Shown here: piece after piece, positions 1 to 5,698 of the stretch
Layout: the number at the start of each line of letters is the position of its first letter
Numbering within the stretch: the first letter of the stretch is position 1
Source: Bacteroidales bacterium
GTDB lineage: Bacteria > Bacteroidota > Bacteroidia > Bacteroidales > UBA932
Length of the DNA stretch: 6,112 nt
Reading direction: 5' to 3'
NCBI GenBank assembly: GCA_016293535.1
Contig: JAEDEB010000090.1
Coordinates: 1 to 6,112 of the forward strand
The notes under the pieces: generated by a model
Databases searched by the model: none
What the model saw: only the letters and a program-made list of their open reading frames with translations
What the model was told of the DNA's origin: nothing
Program-made: the position numbers and the translations under genes

Positions 1-257
1 GCTGCAGTGGCTGGATCCACCACGCTTCCCACTCCCACTATCATTCCCGGAAGCTCCCTGTTCGCAAACTTTACCAGTTCGGCAAAAACCTCCTGGGCGA
101 AATCCCCGCGGTTTGTAAATTCGAAAGCCCTCACGCCGCCCTCATAGCAGGCCTTGAGAACATTCTTGGATATTTCCGCATCCGCATTGTAAAAGACAGG
201 CACCATACCTGTCTCCTTCATAGTCTTTATGACTTCAGCTTTACTGTATCTTGCCAT
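1..257 (-). CDS. kdgA: 2-dehydro-3-deoxyphosphogluconate (KDPG) aldolase, N-terminal part
   Basis: This is the N-terminal 85 codons of a class I KDPG aldolase; the rest lies beyond the left window edge. The enzyme cleaves KDPG to pyruvate and glyceraldehyde-3-phosphate in the cytoplasm, the last step of hexuronate breakdown. The protein starts MARYSKAEVI and contains GGVRAFEFTNRG at residues 40-51. Glu46 and Arg50 there match the E-x3-R pair of the Eda active site. GVGSVVDPATA at residues 75-85 matches the GxGT/S loop after the third strand. The Schiff-base lysine would lie in the missing part. The ATG at 257-255 is the only sensible start and has no Shine-Dalgarno sequence before it, as is usual in Bacteroidota. 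The gene begins 19 bp after the kdgK stop with no terminator between, so the two are probably cotranscribed. Family assignment is confident. Activity on related substrates such as KDPGal cannot be excluded. Confidence 0.88.
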   Translation of the reverse strand, partial: MARYSKAEVIKTMKETGMVPVFYNADAEISKNVLKACYEGGVRAFEFTNRGDFAQEVFAELVKFANRELPGMIVGVGSVVDPATA

Positions 258-276
258 ATCTGTCAATAAATTGATA

Positions 277-1302
277 CTATCTCTGAACGCGTCCGTTCGC
301 ATTTCCTCCCGCGAGGCTGAGCACCTCCGCCTCGCTCACAAGATTGAAGTCCCCGTTGACAGTATGCTTGAGAGCCGAAGCGGCAACTGCAAACTCGAGA
401 GCTGAAGCCTGGTCGCCCGGATACTTGAGCATTCCGTGGATGAGACCTCCGGAGAAGGAATCTCCGCCGCCAACCCTGTCGATGATAGGGTTGATTTCAT
501 ATCTCTTGGACTGGTAGAACTCCTTGCCGTCAAAGATAAGGGCCTTCCAGCCGTTGAAAGTCGCCGAATAGGACTCGCGGAGCGTGGATACCACATACTT
601 GAATCCGAACTCCTTCATCATCTGCCTGAAGATGCCCTCGTAGCCGGCGGCATCCGTATTGCCGGCCTCGACATCCGCATCCGGCTTGAAACCGAGGCAG
701 AGCTCGGCATCCTCCTCGTTTCCTATGCACACGTCCACATATTTCATCAGCGGACGCATCACCGAAATCGCCTTTTCCGAAGTCCATAGCTTCTTGCGGA
801 AATTCAGGTCCACTGAAACAGTCACTCCGTGGCGCTTTGCAGCCTCGCAGGCGAGCCTGGTCAGTTCTGCTGCCCTGTCGGAAATCGCCGGGGTGATTCC
901 GGACCAGTGGAACCAGCTTGCTCCCTCCATGATGGCGTCGAAGTCGAAATCCTCGGGAAGAGCCTCTGCGATGGAAGAATGCGCGCGGTCGTAAATAACC
1001 TTGGACGGACGCATCGATGCACCCGTCTCGGCGTAGTACAGACCCACGCGGCTTCCGCCCCTGCTGATGAACGAGGTGTCGACACCGTAACGGCGAAGCG
1101 CATTGACCGCAATCTGTCCTATCTCGTGAGAAGGAAGTTTTGAAACGAAATACGCATCGTGTCCATAGTTTGCAAGGCTCACCGCAACGTTGGCCTCGCC
1201 GCCGCCGGGGATGATTCTGAATGATTCTGTCTGTATGAATCTGTCATTGCCCTCAGGGCTGAGTCGGAGCATGATTTCTCCAAGGGTTACCACTTTTGCC
1301 AT
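277..1302 (-). CDS. kdgK: 2-keto-3-deoxygluconate kinase (PfkB/ribokinase family)
   Basis: This 341-residue sugar kinase would phosphorylate 2-keto-3-deoxygluconate (KDG) to KDPG with ATP in the cytoplasm. It has the PfkB fold landmarks. GGGEANVAV at residues 33-41 is the first signature and contacts substrate. DLNFRKKLW at 165-173 is a motif typical of KDG kinases. DRVGGGDSFSGGLI at 275-288 is the second signature, holding the anion hole and the catalytic base Asp281. The length suits the family. The start ATG (1302-1300) gives the standard beta-strand opening MAKVVTLGEIMLRLSP. It is the first gene of a minus-strand unit with kdgA and lies divergent from a LacI-type regulator. That context, next to the altronate pathway genes, favours KDG as substrate over fructose or another ketose. 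A predicted promoter and operator lie just upstream. No defect is seen. Confidence 0.9.
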   Translation of the reverse strand: MAKVVTLGEIMLRLSPEGNDRFIQTESFRIIPGGGEANVAVSLANYGHDAYFVSKLPSHEIGQIAVNALRRYGVDTSFISRGGSRVGLYYAETGASMRPSKVIYDRAHSSIAEALPEDFDFDAIMEGASWFHWSGITPAISDRAAELTRLACEAAKRHGVTVSVDLNFRKKLWTSEKAISVMRPLMKYVDVCIGNEEDAELCLGFKPDADVEAGNTDAAGYEGIFRQMMKEFGFKYVVSTLRESYSATFNGWKALIFDGKEFYQSKRYEINPIIDRVGGGDSFSGGLIHGMLKYPGDQASALEFAVAASALKHTVNGDFNLVSEAEVLSLAGGNANGRVQR

Positions 1303-1324
1303 TTGAAAATCGAGTTATGTGCTG

Positions 1325-1332
1325 CAAAAATA
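1325..1332 (-). promoter_or_regulatory. Predicted kdgK-kdgA promoter, -7 element
   Basis: Read on the minus strand this is TATTTTTG, a full match to the Bacteroidota primary sigma -7 consensus TAnnTTTG. Transcription would begin about 5-8 bases further on, near 1318, giving a leader of roughly 16 bases before the kdgK ATG. I see no clear TTTG at the -33 position. That region is instead occupied by the palindrome at 1346-1369. Predicted from sequence only. Confidence 0.6.
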
Positions 1333-1345
1333 GTTTATTTTCCCG

Positions 1346-1369
1346 AATTCCGTGCGCGTTCACGAAATT
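1346..1369. promoter_or_regulatory. Palindromic operator O1 between kdgK and the LacI-type regulator gene
   Basis: Half-sites AATTCCGTG (1346-1354) and CACGAAATT (1361-1369) are inverted copies with one mismatch, separated by the six-base spacer CGCGTT. Half-sites and spacing match the operator at 4173-4196. The site lies 13 bp from the -7 element of kdgK, over its -33 region, and its right edge overlaps the likely -33 TTG (1368-1370) of the regulator gene. An even-length dyad with a central CG-rich spacer suits a LacI-family dimer, so the adjacent regulator is the obvious candidate binder. Binding would repress kdgK-kdgA and the regulator gene together. The palindrome is seen directly; the protein that binds it is inferred. 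Confidence 0.72.
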
Positions 1370-1396
1370 GTTTTGTATAATTGTTCCGTATATTTG
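1368..1396 (+). promoter_or_regulatory. Predicted promoter of the LacI-type regulator gene
   Basis: TATATTTG at 1389-1396 matches TAnnTTTG exactly, and TTG at 1368-1370 lies 18 bp upstream as a -33 element. Transcription should start around 1401-1404, directly at or just before the ATG at 1405. The mRNA would therefore be leaderless or nearly so. The -33 part overlaps operator O1, which suggests autorepression. Confidence 0.6.
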
Positions 1397-1404
1397 CGGA
1401 CAAT

Positions 1405-2463
1405 ATGGAAAGCAAGAGTAAGACCATCCTTGATGTAGCGCGTCTGGCAGGTGTCTCGAAAGGCACAGTGGACAGGGTTCTCCACAATCGCGGAGAGGTG
1501 TCGGCCAAGAGCGCGGCAAAGGTTCGCGCGGCCATAGAACAGCTGAACTATGAGCCCAATCTGTACGCATCGCTCCTGGCATCGCGAAGGGAGAGAGCCA
1601 TTGCGTGCGTGATGCCGAGATACACCCCCGGCGAATACTGGGAGAAGATACACCTCGGAGCTATGGCCGGAAGCGAAGATGTATCGTCGATGGGAATAAG
1701 GATAACCGAATACTACTACGACCAGTACAATCTCGCATCCTTCAGGAATGCCTGCAACGAGGTTCTCGAAGCCGCTCCTGCGGGAGTGATACTGCCCCCC
1801 CTGTTCAAGACCGAGACAATGTCGTTCGTGCGCCAGCTCAAGGACAGGAACATCCCTTATGTATATGTGGATACGAGGATAGAGGACGAGAACTATCTGG
1901 CCTACATAGGGATGCCGATGTACAAGAGCGGCTACCTCTGCGCGAGCCTCCTGACCCAGCGTTTCAGCCGCGAGGATGTGGGGAAGATTGCAGTGATAAG
2001 GATACGCAGGGACAAGACCGGCCAGTCCGACCCTACGGCAAGCCGCCGCGAAGGATTCATGGACTATATTTCGGAGAACTACCCTGACTGCGAAGTGGAC
2101 CAGGTGTTCATCACTCCGTCCGACGAAGAGGGCACGTATTCCACCCTGAAAGAGTATTTCAGCCTCAATCCCGATGTCCGCCATATTGTGATGTTCAATT
2201 CCAGGGTCCATCTCATCTCCCGTTTCCTCCGTGACCACCGCGACGAGGGATGGACGGTGGTAGGTTTCGACGACCTTGAAAAGAATATAGAGATGCTCAA
2301 GGACGGAGTCCTCAGCATACTCATTGCCCAGCATACGGAAAAGCAGTCCAGGGATGCCGTCAACATCCTTTCCGACCACATCATGGTCCACAAGGTTCCG
2401 GCCAACCGCGACAACTATGTCCACATGGACATACTCACAGCCCTGAACATCGAAAACTACTGA
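1405..2463 (+). CDS. LacI/GalR-family transcriptional regulator, probable hexuronate-responsive repressor
   Basis: This 352-residue one-component regulator has a LacI-type helix-turn-helix at residues 7-26 (TILDVARLAGVSKGTVDRVL). A hinge-helix region follows at 51-62 (PNLYASLLASRR). The rest is a periplasmic-binding-protein-like effector domain, with VGFDDLEKNIEML near 286-298 as the usual late landmark. I chose the ATG at 1405 because it places the HTH seven residues from the N-terminus, as the family requires. A TTG at 1381 would add eight residues and place the predicted promoter inside the gene. The gene sits between the kdgK-kdgA arm and the uxaB/uxaC-uxaA arm, and matching palindromes lie in both divergent promoter regions. 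It therefore probably represses the whole pathway until a uronate or pathway intermediate binds. The inducer (tagaturonate, KDG or other) cannot be read from the sequence. No standard symbol is given because Bacteroidota orthologues are not the GntR-type ExuR/UxuR of enterobacteria. Confidence 0.9.
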   Translation: MESKSKTILDVARLAGVSKGTVDRVLHNRGEVSAKSAAKVRAAIEQLNYEPNLYASLLASRRERAIACVMPRYTPGEYWEKIHLGAMAGSEDVSSMGIRITEYYYDQYNLASFRNACNEVLEAAPAGVILPPLFKTETMSFVRQLKDRNIPYVYVDTRIEDENYLAYIGMPMYKSGYLCASLLTQRFSREDVGKIAVIRIRRDKTGQSDPTASRREGFMDYISENYPDCEVDQVFITPSDEEGTYSTLKEYFSLNPDVRHIVMFNSRVHLISRFLRDHRDEGWTVVGFDDLEKNIEMLKDGVLSILIAQHTEKQSRDAVNILSDHIMVHKVPANRDNYVHMDILTALNIENY

Positions 2464-2479
2464 CACCCGGAATCGGACA

Positions 2480-2542
2480 GGCGGGAAACGCCGGGGCTGG
2501 CGGAAAACGCCGGACATGGCGGGAAACGCCGGAGCTGGCGGA
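2480..2542. repeat. Tandem 19-bp GC-rich repeat, three units plus a partial fourth
   Basis: Units start at 2480, 2499 and 2518, and a fragment starts at 2537. Units 1 and 3 differ at a single base; unit 2 differs from unit 3 at three. Each unit contains GGCG, a purine-rich five-base loop (GGAAA or GAAAA) and CGCC, so each can fold as a small hairpin at 2480-2492, 2499-2511 and 2518-2530. The CGCC of one unit can also pair with the GGCG of the next, giving an alternative register. The array begins 16 bp after the regulator stop codon, in its 3' untranslated region. The period of 19 is not a multiple of three and the array lies outside any credible gene. Its function is unknown. Confidence 0.9.
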
Positions 2543-2563
2543 CGGTTGCCAGACGCAGATTAA

Positions 2564-2605
2564 GTGAGGGTGGCTGTCGGTCTCAAGACCTTCAGCCACC
2601 CTCAC
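2564..2605. terminator. Long hairpin between convergent genes, probable bidirectional terminator
   Basis: GTGAGGGTGGCTG (2564-2576) pairs perfectly over 13 bp with CAGCCACCCTCAC (2593-2605). Inside, a 2x2 mismatch (TC/TT) is followed by GGTC (2579-2582) pairing with GACC (2587-2590) around a TCAA loop. The hairpin ends 34 bp from the uxaB stop and begins 100 bp after the regulator stop, between two genes that converge. That position suits a terminator or transcript-end stabiliser serving both strands. Neither side has a strong run of T: the minus-strand exit reads TTAATCTG and the plus-strand exit CCGTGATC. Classical intrinsic termination is therefore less certain than the hairpin itself. Confidence 0.75.
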
Positions 2606-2639
2606 CCGTGATCAAATCTTATGGTATCAATAGGGTTTG

Positions 2640-4079
2640 CTACAGTATTGTCGCGACTGCCTCCCTCATGCCCTTCTCCTGTATCAGGGCAAGGTCTTCC
2701 GCAAGAAGTGCAGTCAGACCAGGAATCCTGTTGAGATCCTCGCCCCATATATATTCGTCGGCGAGCACCCCTTCCGCAACCTTGGACACGTCACCCGTAG
2801 CCCAGAGAGCCTTGAGGCTTTCCATAATCTTCGCATCGTCGTTAGGAACGATCTCTACATCTCCCCTCTTGCCACCCTTGTAATAGGTGCATATAGCCGC
2901 GAGTCCGAATACCAGACCGGCCGGAAGTACGCCCTTGCGCTCAAGATACACCTTCACACCCGGAAGGTCGCGTGTCTTGTACTTAGGGAAAGAGTTGAGC
3001 ATTATGCTGGTTACGAAATGTTTCACGAACGGGTTGACGAAGCGGTCCTTTACGTCGTCAGCGAACTTGACAAGTTCCTCCTTCGGGAGATTGAGGGTTT
3101 CCATAAGTTCCTCATACATGACCTTGTTCACGAACTTGCCAACGATCTCGTCCTCGCAGCACTCACGTACGGTGTCGAGCCCGGAGAGATAACCCACAGG
3201 GCTGAGCACGGTGTGAGGACCGTTCAGGAGCGTCACCTTCCTCTCGTGGTACGGAGCCTCGGAAGGCACGAAGAGCACGTGGAGTCCCGCCTTGTCTGCC
3301 GGGAACTCCGCAGCTACCGACTGAGGAGCCTCAATCACCCAAAGATGGAAGATCTCCGCCTTGTCGAGGAGATTGTCCTGATATCCTACCCTCTCGCAGA
3401 GCTGGGCTGCAGTATCACGCGGATATCCCGGAACGATGCGGTCCACGAGTGTGCTGTACACGCCGCAGGCATTCTCGAACCAGTTGGAGAAATCCTCTCC
3501 AAGTTCCCACAGTTTTATATACTGACGTATGCACTCCTTGAGATGCTTTCCGTTCTCGAAGATGAGCTCGCAAGGGAAGATTATGAAACCCTTGCCCATA
3601 TCGCCCTTGAAATGTTCGTAGCGATGATAGAGCAGCTGCACGAGCTTGCCCGGATAGGAAAGCGCCGGCCTGTCGCTGAACTTGCAGGACGGATCGAAGG
3701 CTATTCCCGCCTCTGTGGTGTTGGAAATGATGAACCTCATCTGTGGCTGCTCGGCCAGGGCCAGATAGTCCTCGAAATCGCGATAAGGATTCACTCCCCT
3801 GCTCACGACATCGATCAGCTCGACGGAATCCACCGCTTTGCCCTCGTCTATGCCCTGAAGATTGAGGTGATAGAGGCAGTCCTGCTCGTTGAGCATGTCC
3901 ACCATACCCCTGTCGATAGGCTGAACAAGGACGACAGAAGCATCGAAATCAGTCTTCTGGTTGGTTTTCCAAACGATCCAGTCCACGAATGCACGGAGAA
4001 AATTTCCCTCTCCGAACTGGATAATCTTCTCAGTGTACTGCTTTGCCTGAGGCGCAGTCTGCCTGTTCAATCTTTCCAT
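2640..4079 (-). CDS. uxaB: Tagaturonate reductase (altronate oxidoreductase)
   Basis: This 479-residue member of the mannitol dehydrogenase/long-chain polyol dehydrogenase family would reduce tagaturonate to altronate with NADH in the cytoplasm. It has QFGEGNFLRAF at residues 21-31 (Rossmann dinucleotide loop), SNTTEAGIAF at 119-128, STLVDRIVPGYPRD at 209-222 and ERKVTLLNGPHT at 279-290. In the last, Lys281, Asn286 and His289 form the K-x4-N-x2-H catalytic set of the family. The opening (MERLNRQTAP) and the close (ILEKGMREAV-like LIQEKGMREAV) resemble E. coli UxaB throughout, which separates it from the fructuronate reductase UxuB. The start is the ATG at 4079-4077. An upstream ATG (4112) would add 11 residues not expected in the family. 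It is transcribed away from uxaC, converges with the regulator gene and ends near a long hairpin, so it is probably monocistronic. All key residues are present. Confidence 0.93.
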   Translation of the reverse strand: MERLNRQTAPQAKQYTEKIIQFGEGNFLRAFVDWIVWKTNQKTDFDASVVLVQPIDRGMVDMLNEQDCLYHLNLQGIDEGKAVDSVELIDVVSRGVNPYRDFEDYLALAEQPQMRFIISNTTEAGIAFDPSCKFSDRPALSYPGKLVQLLYHRYEHFKGDMGKGFIIFPCELIFENGKHLKECIRQYIKLWELGEDFSNWFENACGVYSTLVDRIVPGYPRDTAAQLCERVGYQDNLLDKAEIFHLWVIEAPQSVAAEFPADKAGLHVLFVPSEAPYHERKVTLLNGPHTVLSPVGYLSGLDTVRECCEDEIVGKFVNKVMYEELMETLNLPKEELVKFADDVKDRFVNPFVKHFVTSIMLNSFPKYKTRDLPGVKVYLERKGVLPAGLVFGLAAICTYYKGGKRGDVEIVPNDDAKIMESLKALWATGDVSKVAEGVLADEYIWGEDLNRIPGLTALLAEDLALIQEKGMREAVATIL

Positions 4080-4131
4080 ACCGTTTATGTTGCTATATAT
4101 ACAGTTTCGCAAGTAATATGATCAAGGGGCT

Positions 4132-4147
4132 CCGCAAATGCTTGCGG
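4132..4147 (-). other. Small hairpin in the predicted uxaB leader
   Basis: CCGCAA (4132-4137) and TTGCGG (4142-4147) form a perfect 6-bp inverted repeat around a four-base loop. If uxaB transcription begins near 4152, this hairpin lies at the very 5' end of its roughly 73-base leader, where it could protect the transcript from decay. It does not resemble the operator palindromes. The inverted repeat is certain; any role is a guess. Confidence 0.4.
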
Positions 4148-4158
4148 GGAATGCATGG

Positions 4159-4166
4159 CAAAAGTA
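4159..4166 (-). promoter_or_regulatory. Predicted uxaB promoter, -7 element
   Basis: On the minus strand this reads TACTTTTG, an exact TAnnTTTG match. The start would fall near 4152, leaving a leader of about 73 bases. Operator O2 begins only 6 bp upstream, so a bound repressor would cover the spacer between the -7 and -33 elements. No good -33 TTTG is visible. Confidence 0.55.
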
Positions 4167-4172
4167 AACAAA

Positions 4173-4196
4173 ATTTCCGTGACCGTGCACGGAAAT
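4173..4196. promoter_or_regulatory. Perfect palindromic operator O2 between uxaB and uxaC
   Basis: ATTTCCGTG (4173-4181) and CACGGAAAT (4188-4196) are exact inverted copies, nine bases each, around the six-base spacer ACCGTG. The site shares its half-site and spacing with operator O1 upstream of kdgK. It sits 6 bp from the uxaB -7 element and 14 bp from the uxaC -7 element, so one bound repressor could block both divergent promoters. The best candidate binder is the LacI-type protein encoded at 1405-2463. That it binds here is inferred from the paired occurrence and from family habit. Confidence 0.8.
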
Positions 4197-4210
4197 CGAA
4201 AAAAAGTTTC

Positions 4211-4218
4211 TAATTTTG
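4211..4218 (+). promoter_or_regulatory. Predicted uxaC-uxaA promoter, -7 element
   Basis: TAATTTTG matches TAnnTTTG exactly. The start would be near 4225, giving an A-rich leader of about 49 bases with no Shine-Dalgarno sequence. The -33 region falls on operator O2, almost the same layout as at kdgK, where 13 bp rather than 14 bp separates operator and -7 element. Confidence 0.62.
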
Positions 4219-4273
4219 TTGAAAAGCTGCGACATCCCCTGCAGCAGCAATAGAAAACAAGAAACACAACGAT

Positions 4274-5692
4274 ATGTCAAACTTCATCCACGAAGACTTC
4301 ATGCTTTCCAACGGAACGGCAAAGGAGCTGTTCCACGGCAGCGCAGAGGCAATGCCTATCATAGACTACCATTGCCACCTCGTACCTCAGCAGATTGCGG
4401 AGAACATCCAGTTCCGCGACATAACCCAGCTCTGGCTTGTCGACGGCCACTATGGCGACCACTACAAGTGGCGCGCGATGAGAGGCAACGGCATCCCTGA
4501 AGAATACATCACTGGAGACAGGCAGGGATCCTGGGCGACCTTCGAAAAATGGGCGGAGACTGTTCCTTACACAATGAGGAACCCTCTTTACCACTGGACA
4601 CATCTCGAGCTCAGCCGTGTATTCGGCATAGACAAGCTCCTGAGCCCCAAGACCGCGCGCGAGATATATGAGGAGTGCAACGCAAAGCTCGCGACTGAAG
4701 AATTCCGCGGCCAGGCCCTCATACGCAAGTTCGGAGTGGAAGTGGTATGCACCACGGACGATCCTGCCGACGACCTGCGCTGGCACAAGATGATACTCGA
4801 ACATCCTTTCGGAACGAAGGTCATTCCGGCATGGAGGCCTGACAAGGCAATGGCCATAGAGAATCCGGAGGCTTACAAGGCATATCTGGAGCAGCTCGGC
4901 GAAGCGGCCGGGATGGAAATACGCAGTTACCGCGACCTTCAGGATGCACTCGCCAGGCGCCACGAGTTCTTCGCATCGATGGGCTGCAAACTCTCCGACC
5001 ATGGACTTGAAACATTCTATGCAGCCGATTACACGGAAAGCGGCATCGAGGCCATATTCGCCAAGGTACTCTCCGGCAAGGCACCTGACGCCGACGAACT
5101 CGAGCAGTTCCGCAGCGCATTCCTGTACGACCAGGCAGTGATGGACGCAGAAGCCGGATGGGCACAGCAGTTCCACATCGGCGCCATACGCAACAACAAC
5201 AGCCGCATGTTCAGGTCCATAGGTCCGGACACCGGATACGACGCCATCCACGACGTACAGTGCGCCGCTGCGGGCCACAAATTCTTCGACCGCCTCACTC
5301 TCGCAGGCAAGCTCGCGAAGACCATACTCTACTGCCTCAACCCAAAGGACAACGAGGTCCTGATGACTATGGCATACACATTCAACGACGGCACGGTTCC
5401 TGGCAAAATGCAGTTCGGTTCGGGCTGGTGGTTCCTCGATCAGGAGGACGGCATGCGCAAGCAGATGAACGCGCTCTCCGCCCTCGGCCTCTTCAGCCGC
5501 TTCGTGGGAATGCTCACCGACTCCCGCAGTTTCATCAGCTACCCCCGCCACGAATATTTCCGCCGCATACTCTGCGACGTGATAGGCAACGACGTGGAGA
5601 GCGGCAGGCTCCCTGCATCGGAGATGGACCGAATCAGCCAGATGGTCAAGGACATATCCTACAACAACGCGAAGAACTATTTCAACTTCTGA
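4274..5692 (+). CDS. uxaC: Glucuronate/galacturonate isomerase (uronate isomerase)
   Basis: This 472-residue uronate isomerase of the amidohydrolase superfamily would interconvert galacturonate with tagaturonate and glucuronate with fructuronate, the entry step of the pathway in the cytoplasm. It has DYHCHL at residues 31-36, whose His33 and His35 form the metal-binding HxH. TTDDP follows at 160-164 and SDHGL at 241-245. The C-terminal block around 405-434 (GLFSRFVGMLTDSRSF, then YPRHEYFRRILC) supplies the late active-site Asp416. The length is that of typical UxaC proteins. The ATG at 4274 gives the usual short N-terminus before the first strand; no Shine-Dalgarno sequence precedes it. uxaA follows after only 6 bp, so the two form an operon, and uxaB is divergent across a shared operator. 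Nothing is missing or truncated. Confidence 0.95.
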   Translation: MSNFIHEDFMLSNGTAKELFHGSAEAMPIIDYHCHLVPQQIAENIQFRDITQLWLVDGHYGDHYKWRAMRGNGIPEEYITGDRQGSWATFEKWAETVPYTMRNPLYHWTHLELSRVFGIDKLLSPKTAREIYEECNAKLATEEFRGQALIRKFGVEVVCTTDDPADDLRWHKMILEHPFGTKVIPAWRPDKAMAIENPEAYKAYLEQLGEAAGMEIRSYRDLQDALARRHEFFASMGCKLSDHGLETFYAADYTESGIEAIFAKVLSGKAPDADELEQFRSAFLYDQAVMDAEAGWAQQFHIGAIRNNNSRMFRSIGPDTGYDAIHDVQCAAAGHKFFDRLTLAGKLAKTILYCLNPKDNEVLMTMAYTFNDGTVPGKMQFGSGWWFLDQEDGMRKQMNALSALGLFSRFVGMLTDSRSFISYPRHEYFRRILCDVIGNDVESGRLPASEMDRISQMVKDISYNNAKNYFNF

Positions 5693-5698
5693 TCTGCG

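Noticed and set aside
1381..1404. TTG start eight codons upstream of the regulator ATG
   Set aside because: It would place the predicted -7 element inside the coding region and add residues ahead of the HTH that the family lacks.
1360..2517. 385-codon minus-strand frame opposite the LacI-type regulator
   Set aside because: It overlaps the operator and the repeat array and shows no known motif. The plus strand encodes a complete LacI-family protein.
2480..2542. Possible CRISPR array
   Set aside because: The units are 19 bp, directly adjacent with no unique spacers, and no cas gene is present.
4080..4112. ATG start at 4112 extending uxaB by 11 residues
   Set aside because: The added residues (MRNCIYSNING) do not look like the family N-terminus, whereas MERLNRQTAP matches it directly.
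2637..4121. 494-codon plus-strand frame opposite uxaB
   Set aside because: It is a shadow of uxaB, whose family motifs and catalytic K-x4-N-x2-H are intact on the minus strand.
4226..4245. GCTGC and GCAGC inverted repeat in the uxaC leader as a riboswitch or attenuator
   Set aside because: It is a five-base stem with a ten-base loop and no further structure, too weak to distinguish from chance.
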